From NCBI GenBank assembly GCA_007120745.1, contig SKNC01000008.1, forward strand, positions 1 through 18,506: a stretch of DNA of 18,506 bases, given 5' to 3'. Made by a program: the position numbers and the translations under genes. This stretch comes from Bacillota bacterium (GTDB taxonomy: Bacteria > Bacillota > Dethiobacteria > SKNC01). Positions 7,519-15,151 of this stretch are shown one piece after another; the stretch's first letter is position 1, and every line of letters starts with the position of its first letter. The notes below the pieces were generated by a model. It did not search any database. It saw only the letters and a list, made by a program, of their open reading frames with translations, and was not told the origin of the DNA.

Positions 7519-9310
7519 TCATGCTGCCCTTTGAAAGACGGCTGCTCTCTCCCTCCTCCTGGTCTCCGCCGTACTTCTTCCATTGGGAGTTCAGGAGCAC
7601 TTTCCCGGTGTGCTGGTGGTAGGTGTCGTTTTTCCCCAGGTTAAATAACCCTGCCAGTGTTTGTTCTCCGCTGCGGCGGAGAATCTCTACCACCCGGGTT
7701 TCTTTTTTTATGCTTACCGTCAGGTTTTCTTTGTCCAGAGTTTTCAATACGGGGTGGTTTTTCCGTAAAGAGATCAGGTCTTTATAGAAGTTGAATACCC
7801 AATGGTTCTTCTGGCTCCATTTTTCCGGAGGCGTCAGTCGAGAACGATAAAATGAATCATCATCTTCGGGGTCCGGCACCTGTTCCCAACCGAATTTTTC
7901 AAATTCTTTTTTCCTACCCTCAGATACAGCCTCTTTCAATTCTTTATCTTCAAAGTCAGTGAAAAAGAGGAACGGGTTTTCTTCCCCGTACTCCTCCCCC
8001 ATAAATATGAGGGGAATGTATGGTGAAAATAAAATTAATCCAGCCGCAGCCTTAAGATATGGAAAGTCCACCAGCGTAGACATGCGGTCACTCTGGGCCC
8101 GGTTCCCCACCTGATCATGGGTCTGCAGGGCAACGATAAACTGTCTGCCTGGATTCTCAGAGGCATCAGTTCCCCGTTTTCTCCCCCAAAAGTGAGAGTA
8201 TTCACCCGTATAAAGATAATTTTGGTAAACCTTTGCCAGCCCTTCGATATTTCCATAGTCCATGTAGTACCCGTTATCTTCTCCGGTTAGCACCGTATGT
8301 ATGACGTGGTGCATGTCATCCATCCACTGGGCATCAATACCGTATCCCCCTTTTTCCCAGGGATTAATCACGGTTACATCATTCTCGTCCGTTTCCGCTA
8401 TAATCCATATTTTTCTTCCCAATTGATGGGAAAGCTCCCGTCCCGCGAAGGCAATTTCCTGTAGTATATGGACCGGACTCTCATCTTTAATGGCATTTAC
8501 CGCATCCAGCCGGAGACCGTCAAAATGATAATTTTCCAGCCAGTACCGTACACTATCCAGAACCATCCTGCGGGTAAACTCACAGTATTCATCATCAAAG
8601 TTCACTGCGGAACCCCAGGGGGTATCGTGTTTATCTGTAAAATAAGGGGCATATACCGGAAGATAATTGCCTTCGGGGCCCAGGTGATTATAGACCACGT
8701 CCAAAAGTACCGAAAGTCCCTTCTGATGGCAGCAGTCCACCAGGTACTTTAAATCATCAGGAGTTCCGTAATTTTTGTTGACACTGAAAAAATTGATTCC
8801 ATCGTAACCCCAATTCCACTTTCCGGGGGTCTGGACCACCGGCATCAGTTCTACGGTGTTTATTCCTAAATCCAGGAGGTAATCTAAACGGTCAACAGCC
8901 GCCCGAAAGGTCCCCTCCGGGGTAAAGGTTCCTATGTGCATTTCATAAATTATCATTTCCTCCAGTTCCCGCCCCTTCCAGGAACCGTCCTGCCATTGAT
9001 ATGCCTCCTGGTCTATGACCTGGGAGTAACTGTGGATTCCCTGGGGTTGATATTGGGAATAAGGGTCCGGGAAATCTCCTTCTTCTTTAATTCGGAATTT
9101 GTACAATAAATCCAACCCCAGACCCTCCACTTCAGTCCTGTAAATATAGGGCTCCTCTTGATTCATAGGAATTACCTGTTCGGCTTCCCCGGATTGAAGA
9201 AGAAGGCTGACTCCCTTTTTATTAAAGGCAAAAACCTGAAACCAGATTTTCTGTTTGCTGCGGTCCTGAATCTGTGCTCCCATTGGTTTTTCTGCAGTCA
9301 TTAATTTCAT
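7502..9310 (-). CDS. treZ: Malto-oligosyltrehalose trehalohydrolase
   Basis: TreZ (GH13_10) hydrolyses the alpha-1,4 bond next to the trehalosyl end of maltooligosyl-trehalose, releasing free trehalose. The 602 residues show an N-terminal beta-domain (about 1-100), YEMHIGTFTPEGTF at the start of the barrel, and the GH13 regions LLDVVYNHLGPEGN (D204), FDGLRLDAVNAI (nucleophile D269), IIAETDEND (E306) and LQTHDQVGNRA (D399). The D399 block followed by SDRMSTLV is characteristic of TreZ. ATG at 9310 is preceded by AAGGAGCGAGTT. Its last 17 bp overlap the end of the GH57 gene on the other strand. The normal partner TreY (maltooligosyl-trehalose synthase) is not present in the window. Confidence 0.93.
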   Translation of the reverse strand: MKLMTAEKPMGAQIQDRSKQKIWFQVFAFNKKGVSLLLQSGEAEQVIPMNQEEPYIYRTEVEGLGLDLLYKFRIKEEGDFPDPYSQYQPQGIHSYSQVIDQEAYQWQDGSWKGRELEEMIIYEMHIGTFTPEGTFRAAVDRLDYLLDLGINTVELMPVVQTPGKWNWGYDGINFFSVNKNYGTPDDLKYLVDCCHQKGLSVLLDVVYNHLGPEGNYLPVYAPYFTDKHDTPWGSAVNFDDEYCEFTRRMVLDSVRYWLENYHFDGLRLDAVNAIKDESPVHILQEIAFAGRELSHQLGRKIWIIAETDENDVTVINPWEKGGYGIDAQWMDDMHHVIHTVLTGEDNGYYMDYGNIEGLAKVYQNYLYTGEYSHFWGRKRGTDASENPGRQFIVALQTHDQVGNRAQSDRMSTLVDFPYLKAAAGLILFSPYIPLIFMGEEYGEENPFLFFTDFEDKELKEAVSEGRKKEFEKFGWEQVPDPEDDDSFYRSRLTPPEKWSQKNHWVFNFYKDLISLRKNHPVLKTLDKENLTVSIKKETRVVEILRRSGEQTLAGLFNLGKNDTYHQHTGKVLLNSQWKKYGGDQEEGESSRLSKGSMIILEL

Positions 9311-9367
9311 AACTCGCTCCTTTATGAATATAATAGTTTATCAATATGAAGAATACAAATACCCTTC

Positions 9368-9580
9368 TTAAAAAATAATATAACCAGAACCAGTTTTCAA
9401 TAATCGTACCTCCCCCGCCTGCACTTCCAGTTTAGAGGTAGGGGCTTCCAGAAGAATGACTAATGATATGCCGTCTTCTGCCTCAGAATTAATAAAATAA
9501 GACTTCAGCGGTTTAATTAGTAATACAGGAATGGTTCTTGAAATGAAATAAAAGTGAGAACCATCCCTGGTGCCGCATGG
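9368..9580 (-). pseudogene. Start-less open frame upstream of treZ, possible C-terminal gene remnant
   Basis: Between two stops on the minus strand lies a 71-codon frame (GTRDGSHFYFISRTIPVLLL near its start, LEVQAGEVRLLKTGSGYIIF at its end, TAA at 9368-9370). The composition is protein-like: alternating hydrophobic strands, an acidic loop (NSEAEDG) and codons such as CTG GAA GCC that resemble the neighbouring genes. No ATG, GTG or TTG opens it; the first in-frame GTG is about 19 codons before the stop. It has the same strand as treZ and ends 57 bp before the treZ start. I do not recognise the family. It could be the all-beta tail of a glycosidase truncated by rearrangement, or a chance frame. 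It occupies most of the 309-bp treZ-treT gap. Confidence 0.35.
9531..9564. promoter_or_regulatory. Inverted repeat in the treZ-treT divergent region
   Basis: ATGGTTCT (9531-9538) and AGAACCAT (9557-9564) form a perfect 8-bp inverted repeat with an 18-bp spacer, ending 55 bp before the treT start. The half-site distance, about 26 bp centre to centre, is somewhat more than two helical turns, so it could be an operator or a loose RNA hairpin. I found no convincing -35/-10 pair for treT or treZ elsewhere in this gap. Confidence 0.3.
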
Positions 9581-9619
9581 TTATAAGCAAGAGAAAAGAA
9601 ATTTTGTGGAGGTAAAAAA

Positions 9620-10861
9620 GTGAGAAAAGCTTTGGTAGTGAAAAAAAACTATAATGACTATATGCAATTTATGGATGAAAGAACTCGGGAGGATATGGGC
9701 CGGCTGGTGGAAAATTTGAGGGGAAAGTCAATTGCCATGGTCAATGCCACGGAGTTTGGCGGGGGAGTGGCAGAAATTCTTCATTCTTTAATTCCCCTGA
9801 TGCAGGATATGGGGTTAGACATAGACTGGTGGATAATGCACGGAGAAAAAGAATTCTTTAACGTCACCAAGGCTTTCCATAACTGCCTTCAGGGAGATGA
9901 GGCCTGCCTGGAACAGGAAACTATTGATACGTTCTTTAAATACAGCCAGATGAATGCCCAAAAAATATTAAACTGGGATTACGACTTCGTGGTTATCCAT
10001 GACCCTCAACCCATCGGCCTGGTGTCCTGGCGTAAAGCCCCGGAATTGTCCCACTGGGTGTGGAGATGCCATATTGACACCTCTGCTCCCAATCCAGCCT
10101 ACTGGCAGTTTCTTCAGCGGTATATACAGCAGTATGATGCCGCCATTTTTACCATGAAGGAATTTGTAGGAGAAGGACTGGACATAGATCGGCTGTACTT
10201 TATCACCCCACCAATCGATCCCCTCAGCCATAAAAACATTCCCCTGAAAAAGGAAGAGGCCCAGAGAATTATCGCCCGTTTTGGGATAGACAGCAGCCGG
10301 CCCCTGATTACTCAGATATCCCGATTTGACCCCTGGAAAGACCCCCTGGGAGTAATCGAAGTTTATAAAATTGTCAGAAAAGAATTTCCCAGTGTTCAGC
10401 TGGCCCTGGTGGGTTCCATGGCCAGTGATGATCCTGAAGGTTGGGATTATCTCTACATGGCCCTGCGCCGGGCCGGGGAAGACTATGATATCAAAATTGT
10501 AACCAACTTTAACGGAGTCTCCAACCTGGAAGTCAACGCATTTCAGACCGCTTCCGATATTATTCTGCAAAAATCCATCAAAGAAGGGTTTGGCCTTACC
10601 GTATCTGAAGCCCTTTGGAAAGGAACACCGGTTATCGGGGGAAACACCGGGGGAATTCGACTGCAAATTGAGGACGGGGTAACGGGATACCTGGTGGATA
10701 CCGTAGAAGAATGTGCAGAAAAAGTTCTGACGCTACTAAGAAACCCTGCCCTGGCGGATGAAATGGCTGCTGCCGGCCGGGAAAAAGTCAGGAAAGAATT
10801 TTTAATCACAACGAATATATACAGATATTTAATGCTTTTTAACGACCTCATGCAGTCATAG
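9620..10861 (+). CDS. treT: Trehalose synthase (TreT, trehalose glycosyltransferring synthase), GT4 family
   Basis: TreT reversibly joins glucose from ADP- or UDP-glucose to free glucose to give trehalose. The 413-residue GT-B protein contains an N-terminal glycine loop FGGGVAE (46-52), MHGEKEFFNVTKAFHN (73-88, characteristic of TreT), HDPQP (127-131), WRCHIDTSAPNPAYW (148-162), a donor-site block ISRFDPWKDP with R235 and K240, and the GT4 E-x7-E motif EGFGLTVSE (E322, E330). Length and motif order fit TreT of Thermococcus and thermophilic bacteria. GTG start at 9620 follows TGGAGGT at good spacing. It diverges from treZ and converges with the sensor gene, with just 3 bp between stop codons. 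It is not a trehalose-6-phosphate synthase (GT20). Confidence 0.92.
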   Translation: MRKALVVKKNYNDYMQFMDERTREDMGRLVENLRGKSIAMVNATEFGGGVAEILHSLIPLMQDMGLDIDWWIMHGEKEFFNVTKAFHNCLQGDEACLEQETIDTFFKYSQMNAQKILNWDYDFVVIHDPQPIGLVSWRKAPELSHWVWRCHIDTSAPNPAYWQFLQRYIQQYDAAIFTMKEFVGEGLDIDRLYFITPPIDPLSHKNIPLKKEEAQRIIARFGIDSSRPLITQISRFDPWKDPLGVIEVYKIVRKEFPSVQLALVGSMASDDPEGWDYLYMALRRAGEDYDIKIVTNFNGVSNLEVNAFQTASDIILQKSIKEGFGLTVSEALWKGTPVIGGNTGGIRLQIEDGVTGYLVDTVEECAEKVLTLLRNPALADEMAAAGREKVRKEFLITTNIYRYLMLFNDLMQS

Positions 10862-10864
10862 TAA

Positions 10865-13369
10865 TTATGAATCAAACGCCCAGGTGCTTTGGAAGCCGCC
10901 CCTTTGGCAGCTCAGCTCTCTAATCATTTCTACAAATATTTGAACGAAATAGGGATCAAACTGTTTGCCGGCACACCGCATGATTTCTTGCACGGCACTT
11001 TCTACATCCTCAGCCTTCCTGTACAGGAGGTCCCGGGTCATAATATCAAAGGCATCCACAATAGAGAACACCCTGCATTCTACGGGGATTTCATCCCCTT
11101 TCAATCCCTGGGGATAACCGCTTCCATCCCAATTCTCATGGTGATGTAGAATCAACTCGGCCACATCTTTAAAATCGGTTGAAGAATTCGCTATTCGATA
11201 ACCAATTTCTGAATGCCGCTTAACCTCTTTCCACTCCCGCTGGTCCAGCTTACCCTTTTTAAATAAAATATCTTCGGAAATCACTGCTTTTCCAATATCA
11301 TGTACACGGGACAGAAGAGTAAGCCTGTTTAACTGCTCCAGAGATAGGCCAATCCTTTCCCCCAATTCCCTGGACAGCCGGTTTAAATTTTCCATATGGC
11401 CTTTTTCCATGTAGTCTTTTTCAGAGAGGGAATCGAAAAGGCTGTTTATAATCCCTTTTCTTATGGAGGGCTTTCGAGAAACTTTATCCTTATACATCCG
11501 GTCATCTGCCTCCTGAAAGGCCTCCATCAGTGTCCGGTCCGGCTCATTTACTATGGCTGAACCTAAAGAAATGCGTAGGGGTACCTGGGGAAAATCTCTT
11601 TGATATTTATTGATCCCCTCCATGATTCGGTCCCTGACTTTTGCCACTTCGTTTTCCGAGGTTCCCGGTAATATCAGGGCAAACTCATCTCCTCCAATTC
11701 GGGCCACAACATCTTCTTTCCGCACGGATTGAAGCAGGATTTGGGCACAATCCTTTAAAAGCCTGTCACCCCAATCATGTCCCAGGGAATCATTGACAAA
11801 CTTCAAATCATCGATATCCACCAGAACAATACTGACAGGGAGTTCATGGCCCTGGCTGAGACGGTGCATTTCTTCTTCAAAATACTGTCGGTTATTTACT
11901 CCGGTTAAACCATCATGCAGGCTTAAATAATGAAGGCGAGCCTCCCGCTGCTTTCGGTCGGAGATATCTGCATAAATAGAGTATCCTCCCATTACCTGTT
12001 CATCAATAATTACCGGTATTCCTTTTACGCTTACTTTCAGAGAACTGCCGTTTTTTCTAAACCGGGTGCTCTCCAGGTTTACCTGCCTGCCCTGGAATAC
12101 TTCTTGAGCCACTTCAACTTCCTCGGCATTTTCCTTGTTAAAAGGGGCCAGCTCAATAATTTTTTTGCCCATCACTTCTTCGGGTTTGTAGCCAAAAATC
12201 TCTTTAAACCTGAGATTCGCATCAATCACCCGGTACTCTTTATCATAAAACAAGATGGCATCGGTGGAATTTCGAAATAACGCTTCAAAGTATTTTTTCT
12301 GGAGTTCCAGCTCTTTTTCCGCCTGCTTTCTTTGAGTAATATCATGAAGGACAAAAACTGTACCCATCAGCTCTCCTTTTTGATTCCGCAGAACTGAACT
12401 GGATAACAGAACATGTAGAATATCCTTATTTCTGGTATACATAGCCAATTCAATGCTGTGGGATGATTTTTGTTTCATAAGCTGCTCAAAGGACAGGTGA
12501 TTTAAATCCTTTCCCCGGATAAACCGGTCCACCGGCTGACCAATCACCTCCGTTTCCTTGTACCCCAAGTTAAACATTGCCTGATTGGCAGTCTTGATAC
12601 GGCCGTCTTTTTCCACCAGCAGCACAATTTCTGACATGGTTTTTAAAATATCTTCGGCGGCCACCTCCGGGGTTATTACCATAAGCTGGTATCTGGTTAT
12701 GGCATACCAGATGCCGAATACCCAGATGGAAATAAACAGAACGCCCATGTGAGGAAGTACTATTACCAATTGAGGTAGAATAAAATCAAAATGGAGCCCA
12801 AAGATGAGAGAAATTACAACCGTTCCTAAAATAATTCTTGCCTGCCCTTTTTTCTCTAAACTATACGAATTGGCCCCCCAGCGGTAAACCAGTATCTGTC
12901 CACCCGATACATAACCCAGTAGATATAATAAAAATACATAAAACCATACTGAGTTTATAGGAGGAATGTTTACCCAACCCATATTTGTCCTTATAAAATC
13001 TTCCGCAAATATTCCACCATAAGATGATAATCCTATAACAAATAAAAAAGCGGCAGGAGCATAAAGCAAAATATAAGCCCACCACTTTTCTAACCGCTTT
13101 TGATTTTCCGTAAGAATGATAAAAAAGTGCAGCGATATTGCATAAAAGCTCAAGAACGCAAAAAAAGAAACTCTAAACCATGACAAAGCCTGTGTGATGT
13201 CAGCAGCTGTGTTCATGAATCCAAATCCCAGAGCCCAGATACTCATGCTGAGGCACAACCCAAAAAACACCCGATTCAATATAGACCTGGTGTTTAAACG
13301 CATCACGTAGATTCCAAAGAAGAGATAAACCAGGAAGCTTAAAAAAAATAAAATAGAAAATATATTCAT
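10865..13369 (-). CDS. Membrane sensor with 7TM, two PAS, GGDEF and HD-GYP domains (cyclic-di-GMP turnover)
   Basis: This 834-residue inner-membrane signalling protein should both make and degrade cyclic-di-GMP. Residues 1-225 hold about seven hydrophobic segments resembling the N-terminal 7TM sensor of some histidine kinases. Two PAS domains follow (about 240-350 and 351-475, each ending in a D-I-x-x-R-K linker), then GGDEF (480-635) with an intact GGDEF at 559-563 and an inhibitory RxxD site R550-D553 exactly five residues upstream. The HD-GYP domain (645-820) has H690-D691, HHHENWDGSGYP (742-753) and the downstream KxxxKGD-type loop. Both halves look catalytically competent. The ATG at 13369 has only a weak upstream ribosome site (GGATTGG), but the first membrane segment starts here. 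No histidine kinase core is present. The input signal is unknown. Confidence 0.92.
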   Translation of the reverse strand: MNIFSILFFLSFLVYLFFGIYVMRLNTRSILNRVFFGLCLSMSIWALGFGFMNTAADITQALSWFRVSFFAFLSFYAISLHFFIILTENQKRLEKWWAYILLYAPAAFLFVIGLSSYGGIFAEDFIRTNMGWVNIPPINSVWFYVFLLYLLGYVSGGQILVYRWGANSYSLEKKGQARIILGTVVISLIFGLHFDFILPQLVIVLPHMGVLFISIWVFGIWYAITRYQLMVITPEVAAEDILKTMSEIVLLVEKDGRIKTANQAMFNLGYKETEVIGQPVDRFIRGKDLNHLSFEQLMKQKSSHSIELAMYTRNKDILHVLLSSSVLRNQKGELMGTVFVLHDITQRKQAEKELELQKKYFEALFRNSTDAILFYDKEYRVIDANLRFKEIFGYKPEEVMGKKIIELAPFNKENAEEVEVAQEVFQGRQVNLESTRFRKNGSSLKVSVKGIPVIIDEQVMGGYSIYADISDRKQREARLHYLSLHDGLTGVNNRQYFEEEMHRLSQGHELPVSIVLVDIDDLKFVNDSLGHDWGDRLLKDCAQILLQSVRKEDVVARIGGDEFALILPGTSENEVAKVRDRIMEGINKYQRDFPQVPLRISLGSAIVNEPDRTLMEAFQEADDRMYKDKVSRKPSIRKGIINSLFDSLSEKDYMEKGHMENLNRLSRELGERIGLSLEQLNRLTLLSRVHDIGKAVISEDILFKKGKLDQREWKEVKRHSEIGYRIANSSTDFKDVAELILHHHENWDGSGYPQGLKGDEIPVECRVFSIVDAFDIMTRDLLYRKAEDVESAVQEIMRCAGKQFDPYFVQIFVEMIRELSCQRGGFQSTWAFDS

Positions 13370-13618
13370 TGGTCCAATCCGTTTCTGAATTTTTCCGGTA
13401 AAAATGTGCTCACGGCAGGGCTTACCTTATCCCGGTTTTAGTTGTATGATATGTTTCAGCTGTTAGCGAGATGTTTTAAACATTTTATTATGAAGAATTG
13501 TTATGTTAGAATAAACATTTGTAAATAAATAATACACCAAAAATATGTATCTCTGCAACCCTGTACTTAAACAAATTCATGTAAACTTTCTTTGTAAGCA
13601 TCCCTTTTTAAGGACTCA
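13370..13618. other. AT-rich divergent intergenic region between the c-di-GMP sensor gene and pgi
   Basis: This stretch holds no gene that I can support. For the leftward sensor gene, a possible promoter on the minus strand is TTTACA, 17 bp, AACAAT, but it is weak. A short palindrome ATGTTTTAAACAT lies at 13471-13483 and might be a protein-binding site. No riboswitch consensus (purine, c-di-GMP, T-box) was recognised. Confidence 0.4.
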
Positions 13619-13647
13619 TTGGATTATCCGGGGGAAAGGTGTATAAT
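13619..13647 (+). promoter_or_regulatory. Sigma-A type promoter for pgi
   Basis: TTGGAT (13619-13624) and a perfect TATAAT (13642-13647) are separated by exactly 17 bp and point toward pgi. Transcription would start near 13654, leaving a leader of about 125 nt before the pgi ATG. That leader has no hairpin or conserved motif I can name. Confidence 0.7.
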
Positions 13648-13779
13648 GGAAAAAACACTCTCGTAAGATAATCGTGGCATTTTACTGCTATTTTATGATA
13701 CCGGAAATACTACTATTTATTTAATTCATTTGCATATAAATTTCTTTTTTCGTGATTATATTAGTAAAGGAGGAATCAC

Positions 13780-15090
13780 ATGAATAAGAATATTACCTTT
13801 GATTATAAAGGGGTAGAAGATTATATTAAAGAGCATGAGCTAGAATATTTAGAGCCCAGGATTAGTCAGGCCCACGAGCTTCTCCACAACCTGGAGGGCC
13901 CCGGCAGGGAATATGCCGGTTGGGTTGACTGGCCTCTCCGATATGACCGGGATGAATTTCAACGAATCCAGACGGTTGGCCGAAAAATAAGGGAAAAGGC
14001 CGAAGTTTTTGTGGCCATTGGGATCGGGGGCTCCTATCTTGGAGCCCGTTCAGCCCTGGAACTGTTAAACCATACCTTTTACAACGGGCTTCCCAGGGAA
14101 AAGCGCCAGGGGCCGGAAATCTATTTTGCAGGGCACAATATCAGCCCCGTCTATCTGAAGCACCTTCTGGACATTATTCAGGAAAAGGATGTCTACATCA
14201 ATGTGATTTCCAAGTCTGGCACCACCCTGGAACCGGCTCTTGCTTTCCGGGTTTTCAAAGAGCTGATTGAAAGACGCCACGGGAAAGAAGGCGCCAGGGA
14301 GAGAATCACTGCCACCACCGACCAGGAGAAAGGGGCCTTAAAAAAACTGGCGGAGGAAGAAGGCTATGAGACCTTTACAGTACCGGAAGATGTGGGCGGA
14401 CGGTATTCGGTGCTGACACCCGTAGGCCTTCTGCCTTTGGCTGTGGGGGGGATAGACCTGGAGAAAATGATGGCCGGGGCCCGCAAGGGGTATGAACTCT
14501 TTGGAGCGGGGGACTTGAAAAACAATCACAGCTACCTGTACGGAGCCATAAGAAACCTGCTTTATGTAAAAGGGAAGACTATTGAGCTTTTAGTCAACTA
14601 CGAACCCTCCTTTTATTATTTCGGGGAATGGTGGAAGCAGCTTTTTGGGGAAAGCGAAGGGAAAGAAAACAAGGGCATTTTCCCTGCCTCCATGAACTTT
14701 TCCACGGACCTTCATTCCCTGGGACAATATGTTCAGGACGGTTTCAGGAACCTGTTTGAAACCACTCTTTGGGTAGAAATACCGGCGGTGGATATGACAA
14801 TCCTTGAACAGCCCGGAAATCTGGATGGCCTGAACTACCTTTCGGGAAAAAACCTCCACTACGTAAATGAAAAAGCTTTTCAGGGCACGGTTATGGCCCA
14901 TATAGAGGGCGGTGTCCCCAATCTAAAAGTCTCCATTCCGGAAATCAACCCCTTTTATTACGGGCAGCTGGTCTACTTTTTTGAAAAGGCCTGCGGCATG
15001 AGCGGCTATCTTCTGGGGGTTAATCCCTTTGACCAGCCGGGAGTAGAAGCCTATAAGAAAAACATGTTTAAACTGCTGGGAAAACCTTAA
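13780..15090 (+). CDS. pgi: Glucose-6-phosphate isomerase
   Basis: Pgi interconverts glucose-6-phosphate and fructose-6-phosphate in the cytoplasm. The 436 residues, the usual length for the Firmicute form, include GIGGSYLGARSA (81-92), the phosphate-binding VISKSGTTLEP (142-152), signature 1 around EDVGGRYSVLTPVG (203-216), the catalytic region FGESEGKENKGIFPASMNFS (289-308) with TDLHSLGQYVQDG (H312), and signature 2 GYLLGVNPFDQPGVEAYK (409-426) followed by K427. All catalytic elements are intact. ATG follows AAAGGAGGAATCAC, a near-perfect ribosome binding site. It is monocistronic, with its own promoter and terminator. It links hexose released from the nearby trehalose and glucan genes to glycolysis, though nothing shows co-regulation. 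Confidence 0.96.
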   Translation: MNKNITFDYKGVEDYIKEHELEYLEPRISQAHELLHNLEGPGREYAGWVDWPLRYDRDEFQRIQTVGRKIREKAEVFVAIGIGGSYLGARSALELLNHTFYNGLPREKRQGPEIYFAGHNISPVYLKHLLDIIQEKDVYINVISKSGTTLEPALAFRVFKELIERRHGKEGARERITATTDQEKGALKKLAEEEGYETFTVPEDVGGRYSVLTPVGLLPLAVGGIDLEKMMAGARKGYELFGAGDLKNNHSYLYGAIRNLLYVKGKTIELLVNYEPSFYYFGEWWKQLFGESEGKENKGIFPASMNFSTDLHSLGQYVQDGFRNLFETTLWVEIPAVDMTILEQPGNLDGLNYLSGKNLHYVNEKAFQGTVMAHIEGGVPNLKVSIPEINPFYYGQLVYFFEKACGMSGYLLGVNPFDQPGVEAYKKNMFKLLGKP

Positions 15091-15101
15091 ACCGAAATGA
15101 T

Positions 15102-15138
15102 AAAAAGCTGGGATTTTAAAAATTCCCAGCTTTTTTTT
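15102..15138. terminator. Bidirectional Rho-independent terminator between pgi and the MATE gene
   Basis: A 12-bp stem AAAAAGCTGGGA/TCCCAGCTTTTT (15102-15113 and 15124-15135) has an A-run on the left and eight Ts on the right. It therefore works for pgi on the plus strand and for the convergent MATE gene on the minus strand. Confidence 0.92.
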
Positions 15139-15151
15139 GAAGTGTTTTCTT

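Noticed and set aside
13654..13779. Purine riboswitch in the pgi leader (CTCGTAAGATAAT resembled its first stem)
   Set aside because: The GTTTCTACC and CCGTAAA loops and the closing stem are missing.
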